Below are positions 25,716 through 35,687 of a stretch of 64,000 bases of DNA, piece after piece. Origin of the DNA: 62-47 sp044463945 (lineage in GTDB: Bacteria > Pseudomonadota > Alphaproteobacteria > Rhizobiales > Xanthobacteraceae); the NCBI GenBank assembly GCA_044463945.1, contig JBIQLW010000011.1:1-64000 (forward strand). Reading direction: 5' to 3'. Made by a program: the position numbers and the translations under genes. Below the pieces are notes generated by a model. The model worked only from the letters and a program-made list of their open reading frames with translations, did not search any database and was not told where the DNA came from. The first letter of the stretch is position 1. Each line of letters opens with the position of its first letter.

Positions 25716-25800
25716 GTAGCAAGTAGCGAATAGCGAATGGAAATTAAGCAAGATCGATCTACCGTATTTCTTTTCTCTACTCGCTATTCGCTATTCGCTG
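25716..25800. repeat. Heptamer repeats forming a hairpin between ugpE and ugpC
   Basis: The left arm has near-tandem copies of TAGCGAA (GTAGCAAGTAGCGAATAGCG, 25716-25735). The right arm has their reverse complement (CTACTCGCTATTCGCTATTC, 25777-25796). AGCGAATAGCGAAT (25725-25738) pairs perfectly with 25786-25799. The loop of about 47 nt contains AAGATCGATCT. It could tune mRNA stability between the permease and ATPase genes or be a remnant of a repeat expansion. Confidence 0.75.
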
Positions 25801-25822
25801 TCACGAAGGAAAACGGAAGCTC

Positions 25823-26908
<1,086 letters not shown>

Positions 26909-26943
26909 TTTCTTTCAAAGGGATAGGCAGCGGCAACGGGACG

Positions 26944-26971
26944 CTTGAACGGTCCCCGAAGATGCCCATAT
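26944..26971 (+). promoter_or_regulatory. Sigma-32 (RpoH)-like promoter for hsp20-DUF1150
   Basis: CTTGAA (26944-26949) and CCCATAT (26965-26971) are separated by 15 bp. This is a very good match to the heat-shock promoter CTTGAA-N13-15-CCCATNT. Transcription should start near 26979, leaving a leader of about 80 nt before the hsp20 start at 27061. The match is to the E. coli consensus, which alphaproteobacterial RpoH proteins also follow loosely. Confidence 0.7.
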
Positions 26972-27060
26972 TGTGCAGTGACCGGAGGGCCTTGGGGCCG
27001 ATCGGTTGAACCGGGCGCCGCAAGGGCCCAACCACAAAGTCGCTTCGAGAGGGCTTTGGA

Positions 27061-27486
27061 ATGTCTCGTGTTCCTTCGTTGTCCAGTCCGTTCCTTTTGG
27101 GATTCGATGAGATCGAGCGTGCGCTTGACCGCGTCGTGAAAGGTGCCGACGGCTACCCTCCCTACAACATCGAGCGGTGCGACCGCGCCAACGGTCAGCC
27201 CGAGCGCCTGCGCATCACGCTGGCGGTGGCGGGTTTCACCCGCGACCAACTCGATGTGACCATGGAGGAAAATCAGCTCGTCATCCGCGGCCGCCAGCAG
27301 GACGACAAGACCCGGCAATACATCCATCGCGGCATCGCCGCGCGCCACTTCCAGCGCACCTTCGTGCTGGCGGAGGGGATGCTGGTGTTGGGTGCGGATT
27401 TGAAAAACGGGCTGTTGTCGATCGATCTTGCCAGGCCGGAACCTGAACGGGTCGTTAAGACAATCGCTATCAATGAGCACGAATAA
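27061..27486 (+). CDS. Small heat-shock protein, Hsp20 family
   Basis: A 141-aa holdase chaperone with an alpha-crystallin core. The visible features are YPPYNIERCDRA, ITLAVAGFTRDQLDVTMEEN, then HRGIAARHFQRTFVLAEGM and the closing RVVKTIAIN motif. It is clearly different from the other Hsp20 at 4787 (shorter N-terminus FLLGFDEIERALDR). No ROSE is clearly seen in its leader; a TCGCT near 27044 resembles the ROSE pentamer but the pairing is weak. A DUF1150 gene follows 51 bp later, a usual pairing in this class. The promoter at 26944 suggests direct heat induction by sigma-32. Confidence 0.95.
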   Translation: MSRVPSLSSPFLLGFDEIERALDRVVKGADGYPPYNIERCDRANGQPERLRITLAVAGFTRDQLDVTMEENQLVIRGRQQDDKTRQYIHRGIAARHFQRTFVLAEGMLVLGADLKNGLLSIDLARPEPERVVKTIAINEHE

Positions 27487-27537
27487 TAGTGAATAGGAGC
27501 GGACTCGACCGCTTGTAACTGTAGAGGAGTCGAGACC

Positions 27538-27804
27538 ATGACCGAACCGAACAACGTTTTCACCCCGCACACCGTGACGCCCGAGGCGCTCGCCAGCCTG
27601 GGTGGCGGACATATCGCCTACGTCAAGGAAATCCGGTCCGAGGATGTGCGCGGACTGTTCCCGCAGGCGCCGGAGCTTGCGCCGGGCACCAAGCTGTTCG
27701 CGCTCCATGCCGCCGACGGCACGCCGATGATGCTGACCGATAGCCGCGAGGCGGCGATCGCCAGCGCCTGGAGCAACGAACTGCAGGCAGTCAGCGTTCA
27801 CTGA
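27538..27804 (+). CDS. DUF1150 family protein
   Basis: An 88-aa soluble protein of the DUF1150 family, a small alphaproteobacterial family that often lies next to Hsp20 genes, as here. Features are the ALASLGGGHIAYVKEI segment, LFALHAADGTPMMLTDSREAA and the C-terminal SAWSNELQAVSVH. ATG 27538 follows GAGGAG at 27523-27528, a clear ribosome site. The same transcript with hsp20 is likely. It is presumed to be stress-induced, with unknown biochemical role. Confidence 0.9.
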   Translation: MTEPNNVFTPHTVTPEALASLGGGHIAYVKEIRSEDVRGLFPQAPELAPGTKLFALHAADGTPMMLTDSREAAIASAWSNELQAVSVH

Positions 27805-27874
27805 CGCGGGGAATCTCCAGTCTGGACTGCGCGCGCGGATGCTGAACGGCCCACCGCAGGGAACGGGTTTTGAA

Positions 27875-27901
27875 CAGCGGCGGCGCATCGAGCGCCGCCG
27901 C
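27875..27901 (+). terminator. Rho-independent terminator after the hsp20 unit
   Basis: AGCGGCGGCGC (27875-27885) pairs with GCGCCGCCGCT (27891-27901), an 11-bp perfect stem with a 5-nt loop, followed by GTTGTTT. It closes the hsp20-DUF1150 transcript. Confidence 0.8.
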
Positions 27902-27993
27902 TGTTGTTTGGGCGCCCCTTGACGAAGTAGAAGCGTCGCTCCCGAGAACTATGCTGTCGCGTTACCGCCTCGGCGCCTGACTGGAAACGAGAC

Positions 27994-28095
27994 GTCATCG
28001 TCCGCGAAGGCGGACGATCCAGTACGCCATGCGACGGCGGGAAAAATTCGATCCGACATGGGATACTGGATGCTCCGCCTTCGCGGAGCATGACG
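27994..28095. repeat. Dispersed palindromic repeat, copy 4 (larger form)
   Basis: Two stem-loops. GTCATCGTCCGCGAAGGCGG pairs internally (CGTCCG with CGGACG), and a second unit GATGCTCCGCCTTCGCGGAG reads on to CATGAC. The outer ends TCATC and GATGA/CATGA are inverted. Total size is about 100 bp; the core differs from copies 1-3. Confidence 0.65.
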
Positions 28096-28187
28096 ATTTT
28101 TCCGTGTTGCCCTTTCGTGCAAAAAGCGGCTTTCCGGTCAGAGATTCAGGATGACACCTCGGACGGCGCAAGCGCCTCGCGAATGCG

Positions 28188-29405
28188 TCAGCGTCGCCGC
28201 TCCTTGCCGCACACCGCGCCCTGCGCCACCAGGTCGGCGACCTGCTGGGTGGAATAGCCGTATTCCGCCAGCACCTCCTCGGTGTGCTCGCTGAACTTCG
28301 GCGGCAGGTGGCGCAGCGTCGCCTTGGTGCGCTCGAAGCGGATCGGCGAGGCCACGCCCTTATACCAGTCCCTCCCGATGATATCGCCGCGATGCTTGAC
28401 GTGCTCGCTGGCGAGCGCCTTGTCGATTCCCTGCACCGGGCCGGCGGGCAAGCCCGCCGCGAGCAGGCGGCGGCACAACGGCTCGCTGTCGTGGTCCTTG
28501 AGGATGTCCACCAGTTCGGCGCGCAGCGCCTCGCGGTTGGCGACGCGGTCGCGGTTGCGGGCGAAGCGCGGATCGGTGCCAAGCTCCGGCCGGCCGAGTT
28601 CGCGGCACAGCTTGCGGAAGGTGCCGTCGTTGCCCACCCCCATGAAGATGTTGCCGTCGCGCGCCGGAAACACCGAATAGGGCACGAGGTTGGGATGCTC
28701 GTTGCCGGTCAGCGCCGGCGGCTTGCCGGTGAAGAAATAATTGGCGGTGTGCGGGTGCATGATGGCGAGGCCGGTCTCGAACAGCGTGGTTTCGAGAAAC
28801 TGGCCCTTGCCCGACTTCGCCCGCTCGTTGAGCGCCATCAGGATGCCGACGGTGGCGTAGAGGCCGGTGGTGATGTCCACCAGCGCGACGCCGATGCGGG
28901 TCGGGCCGCTCGAGGGCGAGCCGGTGGCGGCCATCATGCCGGTCATGCTCTGGATGATGGCGTCGTAGCCGGGATGGCCGCCGTGGGGGCCGTCGGCGCC
29001 GAAGCCGGAAATCCGGCAATGGATCAGGCGCGGGAATTTCTCGCGCAGCACATCCTTGCCGATCCCCCATTTGTCGAGCGTGCCGGGCTTGAAGTTCTCG
29101 ATCAGCACGTCGGCGGTTTCCAGCATTTTCATCAGCACGGCGCGGCCGCCCTCGGAGGCGAGGTCGAGACCGATCGCGCGCTTGTTGCGGTTGGTGCCGA
29201 TGAAATAGGCCGCGTCATCCTCGTGGAACGGAGGGCCCCAGTCACGCGTCTCGTCGCCGGCCGGCGGCTCCACCTTGACGATGTCGGCGCCGTGATCGGC
29301 GAGGATCTGCGTGCAGTAGGGGCCGCCGAGCACGCGCGATAGATCGATCACGCGCAGGCCGGCGATGGCCTCCTGTCCGGGGATCGGGGTCGGTTCAGTG
29401 ATCAT
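28188..29405 (-). CDS. CaiB/BaiF family CoA-transferase
   Basis: A 405-aa class III CoA-transferase (formyl-CoA:oxalate transferase type). It moves CoA between carboxylic acids. Visible family parts are AGLRVIDLSRVLGGPYCTQILADHGADIVKVEPPAGDETRDWGPP (nucleotide-like opening), the catalytic-Asp region NRNKRAIGLDL, and GFGADGPHGGHPGYDAIIQSMTG near the middle. The substrate is uncertain: frc itself usually sits by oxc, absent here. The start overlaps the stop of the GIY-YIG gene by 4 bp (ATGA), suggesting coupled expression, although the partners do not make functional sense. Confidence 0.88.
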   Translation of the reverse strand: MITEPTPIPGQEAIAGLRVIDLSRVLGGPYCTQILADHGADIVKVEPPAGDETRDWGPPFHEDDAAYFIGTNRNKRAIGLDLASEGGRAVLMKMLETADVLIENFKPGTLDKWGIGKDVLREKFPRLIHCRISGFGADGPHGGHPGYDAIIQSMTGMMAATGSPSSGPTRIGVALVDITTGLYATVGILMALNERAKSGKGQFLETTLFETGLAIMHPHTANYFFTGKPPALTGNEHPNLVPYSVFPARDGNIFMGVGNDGTFRKLCRELGRPELGTDPRFARNRDRVANREALRAELVDILKDHDSEPLCRRLLAAGLPAGPVQGIDKALASEHVKHRGDIIGRDWYKGVASPIRFERTKATLRHLPPKFSEHTEEVLAEYGYSTQQVADLVAQGAVCGKERRR

Positions 29406-29692
29406 GGGGCGTTTCTTGTATGGCTTTGGAACAATGCGGGAGAACTAAAGCATAAGAGACGCTTTTTTGCGAATGCCCGACCGGAATGCGACTTCAGGTA
29501 TTTTTCGAGATCGAGAGCTTGGTGCTTATCCGGAAAAGCACAGTACCAAGCTAGTTCCCATGGTTTGAACTTTGCGGTGTGCGAAGATTTCCCGGCGTTG
29601 TGGTCAGCCAAGCGCTGTTTCAAGTCAGAAGTTGCACCGGTGTATTCTTGGCCAGGTGCGCCCCTGCTGCGGATGATATAGACGTACCACAT
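29402..29692 (-). CDS. GIY-YIG nuclease family protein
   Basis: A 96-aa single-domain protein. The GIY-YIG motif is degenerate in spelling but recognisable: VYIIRSR then EYTGATSDLKQRLADHNAG, with the second YTG and the Arg of the catalytic helix, and later LDLEKYLKS (the Glu metal site). Such small proteins (UPF0213/YhbQ type) are common; some are DNA nucleases, most are uncharacterised. The C-terminal 20 residues (LCFSSPALFQSHTRNAP) are not family-like and may result from fusion to the following start. Its upstream flank is a palindromic repeat that touches a tRNA gene. Confidence 0.83.
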   Translation of the reverse strand: MWYVYIIRSRGAPGQEYTGATSDLKQRLADHNAGKSSHTAKFKPWELAWYCAFPDKHQALDLEKYLKSHSGRAFAKKRLLCFSSPALFQSHTRNAP

Positions 29693-29703
29693 TACACGCT
29701 TCC

Positions 29704-29872
29704 CTTCGGCACCGTGGCTGCGCCGCGCGTAGCCGCAAGACCGGGGATATTTCGCACCAGCGGTGAGAATGCCACATCGGGAAGCTTCAGTCCGTCTTCG
29801 CCCTTCGGGCTACGCCGGACACGCTTCGCCTTCGGCTACGTGGCTGCGCCACGCGTAGCCGAAGGCGAAGCG
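29704..29872. repeat. Palindromic repeat block between the GIY-YIG gene and tRNA-Ala
   Basis: A 21-bp perfect inverted repeat: arm CACGCTTCGCCTTCGGCTAC(G) at 29820-29840 and its complement at 29854-29874, with a 13-nt loop. A degenerate sister copy (CCTTCGGCACCGTGGCTGCG and on) lies at about 29704-29741, and a GCCCTTCGGGC palindrome sits at about 29799-29809. The right arm reaches the tRNA's CCA end. The block between is otherwise unremarkable. Confidence 0.75.
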
Positions 29873-29948
<76 letters not shown>

Positions 29949-30041
29949 TTCACCGATCGCGCGTCCTGGGTAATTCCATCCGACGCGCGGCGCGCAACCC
30001 TGACCACAGATCAGGGCCGATCTCAAGTCCCTTTTATCGGG

Positions 30042-30446
30042 TCAGCTTTCCTCGTCGTCGGAGACGTCGCCGATGATGTCGGTGACGTCCTCGTCGCCTT
30101 CCTCCTCATCCGCGATGAAGGTCGAATCGTCGTCGTCATCGTCGTCGAGCGTATCGTCGACCTCGATATCGTCCTCCGATTCGGGGGTGACCGCCTTGAC
30201 CTTGCCGGTGCTTTCCTCGGCGTCGGCCTCCTCCAGCGAGATCATGTCCTCGGCATCGGCCGTCTCGGGCATGTCATCGGCGGTGGAGCGCGACGCGGCG
30301 TCCGGGCGGGCGCGTGGCGGAGCGACCGGGGCGATCGGCACGACCTCGCCGGTATAGGGCGAAATCACAGGATTCTTGTTCAGATCGTAGAACTTCTTGC
30401 CCGTGGTCGGGCAGATACGTTTGGTTCCAAGGTCGGATTTGGCCAC
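30042..30446 (-). CDS. TIGR02300/FYDLN-type acidic protein
   Basis: A 134-aa protein. It starts MAKSDLGTKRICPTTGKKFYDLNKNPVISPYTG, the FYDLN-acid family signature, with a CPxxGxxFYDLN pattern that resembles half of a zinc ribbon. The rest is a highly acidic tail with runs of Asp and Glu (DDDDDDDSTF, EEEGDEDVTD). The role is unknown; the family is restricted mainly to alphaproteobacteria. It lies between the tRNA gene and the divergent aroA gene (start at 30603). Confidence 0.9.
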   Translation of the reverse strand: MAKSDLGTKRICPTTGKKFYDLNKNPVISPYTGEVVPIAPVAPPRARPDAASRSTADDMPETADAEDMISLEEADAEESTGKVKAVTPESEDDIEVDDTLDDDDDDDSTFIADEEEGDEDVTDIIGDVSDDEES

Positions 30447-30602
30447 TTGTCAATCCTGGGGACTTCTGAAAGCGGTGCATCACTTGGCTAGTTGTCGGGG
30501 CGCTGTCAATAGCCTTGCGCGCGATCAGGCGGGGCGCGCGGCGGCGGCGTGACGCGGCCGAAACGGTGTGTTACCAGCCCGGCCGGATAAAGGATTGCGA
30601 TC

Positions 30603-31940
30603 GTGACTCATTCCAGCCAGCTCTCGCCGCTCCGGGCCGCCGCAAGCTCGCCGTTGACCGGGCGGGTTCGGGTCGGCGGCGACAAATCGACCTCGCACCG
30701 CGCGCTGATCCTCGGGGCGCTGGCGGTGGGCGAGACCCGGATCACCGGCCTGTTGGAGAGCGAGGACGTGCTCAACACCGCCAAGGCGATGCGCGCGCTC
30801 GGCGCGCGGGTCGAGCGCCATGGCGACGGCACCTGGTCGGTGCAGGGCACAGGCGTCGCCGGTTTCGCGGAGCCGGCCTTTGCGCTGGATTTCGGCAATT
30901 CCGGCACCGGCTGCCGGCTGGTGATGGGCGCCGTCGCCGGCTGTCCGATCAGCGCCACCTTCGACGGCGACGCCTCGCTACGCTCGCGGCCGATGCGGCG
31001 CATCGTCGATCCGCTGGCGCTGATGGGAGCCAAGGTGACGGCCCAGAGCGAGGGCGGCCGGCTGCCGCTGACGCTGCAAGGCGCGCGCGACCCGCTGCCG
31101 ATCGAATACCGCTCGCCGGTCGCCTCCGCCCAGATCAAGTCGGCGGTGCTTTTGGCCGGCCTTGCCGCGCCCGGCGTCACCACGGTGATCGAGCCAGCCT
31201 GGAGCCGCGACCACACCGAACTGATGCTCAAGCATTTCGGGGCGAACGTCGTATCGGTGCCGGACGGCGCTGAGGGTCGCAAGATTTCGCTGACCGGGCA
31301 GCCGGAACTGCACGGCGCTGCGGTGGCGGTGCCGGCCGATCCGTCCTCGGCGGCGTTCCCGCTGGTCGCGGCGCTGATCGTGCCGGGATCCGATGTCACG
31401 CTCGACGATGTGATGACCAATCCGCTGCGCACCGGCCTGTTCACGACTTTGCGTGAAATGGGCGCGTCGATCGAGGAGAGCGGCGCGCGCGCCGACGCCG
31501 GCGAGCCGATGGCGCAACTGCGGGTGCGGGCCTCGAAGCTGCGCGGCGTCGAGGTGCCGGCTTCGCGCGCACCGTCGATGATCGACGAATATCTGGTGCT
31601 GGCGGTCGCCGCGGCCTTCGCCGAGGGCCCGACCGTCATGCGCGGCCTGCACGAATTGCGGGTCAAGGAATCCGACCGGCTGGAGGCCACCGCCGCCATG
31701 CTGCGGGTCAATGGCGTCGCGGTTACGATCGAGGGCGACGACATGATTGTCGAGGGCAAGGGCCATGTGCCGGGCGGCGGCGTGGTCGCCACCCACATGG
31801 ATCACCGCATCGCCATGTCGGCGCTGGTGATGGGCTGCGCGGCCGACAAGCCGGTGGCGGTGGACGATACCGCCTTTATCGCCACCAGCTTCCCGGACTT
31901 CATCCCGATGATGCAAAGGCTGGGAGCAGACTTCGCATGA
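30603..31940 (+). CDS. aroA: 3-phosphoshikimate 1-carboxyvinyltransferase (EPSP synthase) AroA
   Basis: A 445-aa shikimate-pathway enzyme joining PEP to shikimate-3-phosphate. Motifs visible: GDKSTSHRALILGALA (residues 24-39), NSGTGCRLVMG, the conserved RVKESDR and the MDHR motif close to the C-terminus. The start is GTG 30603 with an AAAGG site. The MTHSSQLSPLRAAAS N-terminus and presence of these motifs fit the type found in rhizobia. It overlaps cmk by 4 bp (ATGA); aroA-cmk-rpsA is one unit. Confidence 0.96.
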   Translation: MTHSSQLSPLRAAASSPLTGRVRVGGDKSTSHRALILGALAVGETRITGLLESEDVLNTAKAMRALGARVERHGDGTWSVQGTGVAGFAEPAFALDFGNSGTGCRLVMGAVAGCPISATFDGDASLRSRPMRRIVDPLALMGAKVTAQSEGGRLPLTLQGARDPLPIEYRSPVASAQIKSAVLLAGLAAPGVTTVIEPAWSRDHTELMLKHFGANVVSVPDGAEGRKISLTGQPELHGAAVAVPADPSSAAFPLVAALIVPGSDVTLDDVMTNPLRTGLFTTLREMGASIEESGARADAGEPMAQLRVRASKLRGVEVPASRAPSMIDEYLVLAVAAAFAEGPTVMRGLHELRVKESDRLEATAAMLRVNGVAVTIEGDDMIVEGKGHVPGGGVVATHMDHRIAMSALVMGCAADKPVAVDDTAFIATSFPDFIPMMQRLGADFA

Positions 31941-32575
31941 TCATCGCCATCGACGGCCCGGCGGCTTCCGGAAAAGGCACGCTCGGCAAGCGGCTTGCCG
32001 CCCACTACCATTTCCGCCATCTCGACACCGGGGTGATCTACCGCGCCGTCGCCAAGGCGCTGCTGGATGCCGGGGCCGATCTCGCCGACGAGGCGGCCGC
32101 GGTCGCCGCCGCCATGGAACTCGACCCCGAGAAGTTCGGCGACCCGGTGCTGAAGACGCAAGCCGTGGGCGACGCCGCCTCCGTGATCTCCGCCTATCCG
32201 CGGGTGCGCGAGGCGCTGGTCACCTTCCAGCGCCAGTTCGCGGCGGAACCGCCCGGCGCGGTCCTCGACGGCCGCGACATCGGCACCGTGATCTGCCCGG
32301 ACGCCGACGTGAAGATCTTCGTCGTCGCCGCGCCCGAGGTGCGGGCCCGCCGCCGCACCCTGGAGGCGCGGGCGCGCGGCGAGGCCGCCGACGAGGCGCT
32401 GGTGCTGGCAGACATCCTCAGGCGCGACGAACGGGACAAGAACCGCCCCGTCGCGCCGCTGAAACCCGCACCGGATGCGCACTTGCTCGATAATTCGCAT
32501 TTGGATATAGAAGGCGGCGTCCGGGCTGCCATCGCGATTGTCGAGGCTGTCCGAGCGGGCCGGCAAAGGGTTTGA
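31937..32575 (+). CDS. cmk: Cytidylate kinase (CMP kinase) Cmk
   Basis: A 212-aa cytosolic kinase that phosphorylates CMP and dCMP to diphosphates. The P-loop IDGPAASGKGTLGKRLA starts at residue 4, DTGVIYRAVAKALLD is the substrate helix, and DGRDIGTVICPDADVKIFV holds the catalytic Asp-Arg. It overlaps aroA by 4 bp. A 331-bp leader then precedes rpsA, the typical partner. Confidence 0.96.
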   Translation: MIIAIDGPAASGKGTLGKRLAAHYHFRHLDTGVIYRAVAKALLDAGADLADEAAAVAAAMELDPEKFGDPVLKTQAVGDAASVISAYPRVREALVTFQRQFAAEPPGAVLDGRDIGTVICPDADVKIFVVAAPEVRARRRTLEARARGEAADEALVLADILRRDERDKNRPVAPLKPAPDAHLLDNSHLDIEGGVRAAIAIVEAVRAGRQRV

Positions 32576-32906
32576 GCCCCTGCCGTTTTGGAGGATCGCC
32601 CCGCTCGGCCTTGCAACCGATGGCCTGAGGAATTGACTTGAGGAGCGCGCAAGCGTCCTTGTTTGATCCGCTCAGGTTCCGGGCATAAGCGACGCGTCTG
32701 CTTTCCTGCTCTTTTTTCGCGGGACTCAAGACGCCCTCAGAATTGCATCGATACCGTATCGATCGTGCAGGCACAGGCCGGCCCGTGATCGTCATGTCCC
32801 GTGAGCGGGAGGGCGTCGCGGTCGTCAAGGGTTGCGGACCCTTGGCCCTTCACGCGCGATACGCCCTTCAACCCGAACGGCCGGCACATCCCGCACTGGA
32901 GAACAA
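32576..32906 (+). promoter_or_regulatory. rpsA leader with palindromes
   Basis: No gene is found in these 331 bp. A 17-bp perfect palindrome, ATCGATACCGTATCGAT (32747-32763), and a hairpin CAAGGGT-TGCGG-ACCCTTG near 32826-32844 lie in the leader. The AGAAC/GGAG segment before ATG 32907 is the ribosome site. S1 often regulates its own translation, so one of these could be a target; that is inference. No reliable promoter is claimed. Confidence 0.5.
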
Positions 32907-34610
32907 ATGGCTTCGACTGATACTTACACCCCATCCCGCGAAGATTTCGCCGCGATGCTCGACGAGTCCTTCGCCGGCGGCAATTTGCAGGAAAGCTCCG
33001 TCGTCAAGGGCAAGGTTGTCGCGATCGAGAAGGACATGGCCGTCATCGACGTCGGCCTCAAGACCGAAGGCCGCGTGGCGCTGCGCGAATTTGCCGGGCC
33101 CGGCCGCGAGTCCACCCTGAAGGTCGGCGACGAGGTCGAGGTGTTCCTCGACCGCATCGAGAACGCGCTGGGCGAAGCCGTGCTGTCGCGAGACAAGGCG
33201 CGCCGCGAGGAAAGCTGGGGCAAGCTGGAGAAGGCGTTCCAGAATAACGAAAAGGTCACCGGCGTCATCTTCAATCAGGTCAAGGGCGGCTTCACGGTCG
33301 ATCTCGACGGCGCGGTCGCCTTCCTGCCGCGCTCGCAGGTCGATATCCGCCCGATCCGCGACGTCGCGCCGCTGATGAACAATTCGCAGCCGTTCCAGAT
33401 CCTCAAGATGGATCGCCGCCGCGGCAACATCGTGGTGTCGCGTCGCACTGTGCTCGAAGAGACCCGCGCCGAGCAGCGTCAGGAACTGGTGCAGAACCTC
33501 GAAGAAGGTCAGGTGATCGACGGCGTCGTCAAGAACATCACCGATTACGGCGCGTTCGTCGATCTCGGCGGCATCGACGGCCTGCTGCATGTCACCGACA
33601 TCGCGTGGCGCCGCGTCAACCATCCGACCGAGGTTCTGACCATCGGCCAGACCGTCAAGGTCAAGATCATCAAGATCAACCACGAGACGCACCGCATCTC
33701 GCTCGGCATGAAGCAGTTGCTGGACGATCCGTGGCAGGGCATCGAAGCGAAGTATCCGCTCGGCGCCCGCTTCACCGGCCGTGTCACCAACATCACCGAC
33801 TACGGCGCGTTCGTCGAGTTGGAGCCGGGCATCGAGGGCCTGATCCACGTCTCGGAGATGTCGTGGACCAAGAAGAACATGCACCCCGGCAAGATCGTCT
33901 CGACGTCGCAGGAAGTCGAGGTGCAGGTGCTGGAGGTCGATGCCGTCAAGCGCCGGATTTCGCTGGGCCTCAAGCAAACCATGCGCAATCCGTGGGAAGT
34001 GTTCGTCGAGAAGTTCCCGGTCGGCTCCACCGTCGAGGGCGAAGTCAAGAACAAGACCGAGTTCGGCCTGTTCCTCGGCCTCGAAGGCGACGTGGACGGC
34101 ATGGTGCATCTGTCCGACCTCGACTGGAAGCTACCGGGCGAGCAGGTCATCGACAACTTCAAGAAGGGCGACATGGTCAAGGCCGTCGTCCTCGATGTCG
34201 ATGTCGAGAAGGAGCGCATCTCGCTCGGCATCAAGCAGCTTGAAGGCGACCCCTTCGCCGAGCCGGGCGACGTCAAGAAGGGTGCGGTCGTCACCTGCGA
34301 GGTGCTGGACGTCAAGGACGGCGGCATCGACGTGCAGATCGTCGGCACCGACTTCCAGACCTTCATCAAGCGCTCGGAGCTGGCGCGCGACCGCAACGAC
34401 CAGCGCTCCGAACGCTTCGCCGTCGGCGAGAAGGTCGATGCCCGCGTCATCCAGTTCGACAAGAAGGCCCGCAAGGTGCAGGTGTCGATCAAGGCGCTGG
34501 AAGTCGCCGAGGAGAAGGAAGCCATTGCGCAATACGGCTCGTCCGATTCCGGCGCGACGCTGGGCGACATTCTCGGCACCGCGCTCAAGCAGCAGCGCGA
34601 CGGCAAGTAA
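32907..34610 (+). CDS. rpsA: 30S ribosomal protein S1
   Basis: A 567-aa mRNA-binding ribosomal protein with six S1 (OB-fold) repeats, which starts translation on most mRNAs. Repeat hallmarks recur: VKGKVVAIEKDMAVIDVGLK, VKNITDYGAFVDLGGIDGLLH, VTNITDYGAFVELEPGIEGL and others. ATG 32907 gives the standard MASTDTYTPSREDFAAML start; the longer upstream frame lacks conservation. It follows cmk and ends at the strong terminator 34658. Confidence 0.97.
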   Translation: MASTDTYTPSREDFAAMLDESFAGGNLQESSVVKGKVVAIEKDMAVIDVGLKTEGRVALREFAGPGRESTLKVGDEVEVFLDRIENALGEAVLSRDKARREESWGKLEKAFQNNEKVTGVIFNQVKGGFTVDLDGAVAFLPRSQVDIRPIRDVAPLMNNSQPFQILKMDRRRGNIVVSRRTVLEETRAEQRQELVQNLEEGQVIDGVVKNITDYGAFVDLGGIDGLLHVTDIAWRRVNHPTEVLTIGQTVKVKIIKINHETHRISLGMKQLLDDPWQGIEAKYPLGARFTGRVTNITDYGAFVELEPGIEGLIHVSEMSWTKKNMHPGKIVSTSQEVEVQVLEVDAVKRRISLGLKQTMRNPWEVFVEKFPVGSTVEGEVKNKTEFGLFLGLEGDVDGMVHLSDLDWKLPGEQVIDNFKKGDMVKAVVLDVDVEKERISLGIKQLEGDPFAEPGDVKKGAVVTCEVLDVKDGGIDVQIVGTDFQTFIKRSELARDRNDQRSERFAVGEKVDARVIQFDKKARKVQVSIKALEVAEEKEAIAQYGSSDSGATLGDILGTALKQQRDGK

Positions 34611-34657
34611 GCGGCAACGCCGCGCGGCGGATTTCCGCTTCGCTGCAACGATACGGA

Positions 34658-34686
34658 GGGCTCCGGTCTAGAACCGGAGCCCTTTT
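34658..34686 (+). terminator. Strong rho-independent terminator after rpsA
   Basis: GGGCTCCGGT (34658-34667) pairs with ACCGGAGCCC (34673-34682), 10 bp with a 5-nt loop, then TTTTCGTTT. It ends the aroA-cmk-rpsA unit. The raw reading frame of the convergent amidohydrolase would run through it. Confidence 0.92.
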
Positions 34687-34763
34687 CGTTTGCGACCGGA
34701 TCGGGCGCGAGACGGCAAGCGGAGAGGGCTTTTCGGAAAACCTTTCCCCCCGTTGTCGAAAAT

Positions 34764-35580
<817 letters not shown>

Positions 35581-35597
35581 GATGTTCTTTTCCTAAT

Positions 35598-35623
35598 TAG
35601 AGTAATACTCTAGAGGAAAACTC
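35598..35623. promoter_or_regulatory. Operator-like palindromes between amidohydrolase and tetR
   Basis: TAGAGTAATACTCTA (35598-35612) is a perfect inverted repeat with a 3-bp centre, and a second GAG-GAAAA-CTC (35613-35623) follows at once. Two half-overlapping dimer sites in a divergent promoter region fit a TetR-family regulator and its target gene. Confidence 0.65.
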
Positions 35624-35687
35624 TTGTCCCGAACGCTGCCCGTTGTCAATTTCGCCGCGCAGGCCACGGCAAGGGGGACGAGGAGCG

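Larger units (their letters stand above)
27805..28187. other. 383-bp intergenic stretch with terminator and palindromic repeat
   Basis: After the terminator at 27875, the rest is repeat: the REP-like copy 4 spans 27994-28095. No gene is seen. The remaining sequence towards 28187 contains no further signal that I could identify. Confidence 0.7.

Noticed and set aside
27036..27060. A second ROSE-like thermometer before the hsp20 at 27061
   Set aside because: A TCGCT pentamer is present, but the pairing with the ribosome site is weak and the rest of the leader does not match ROSE.
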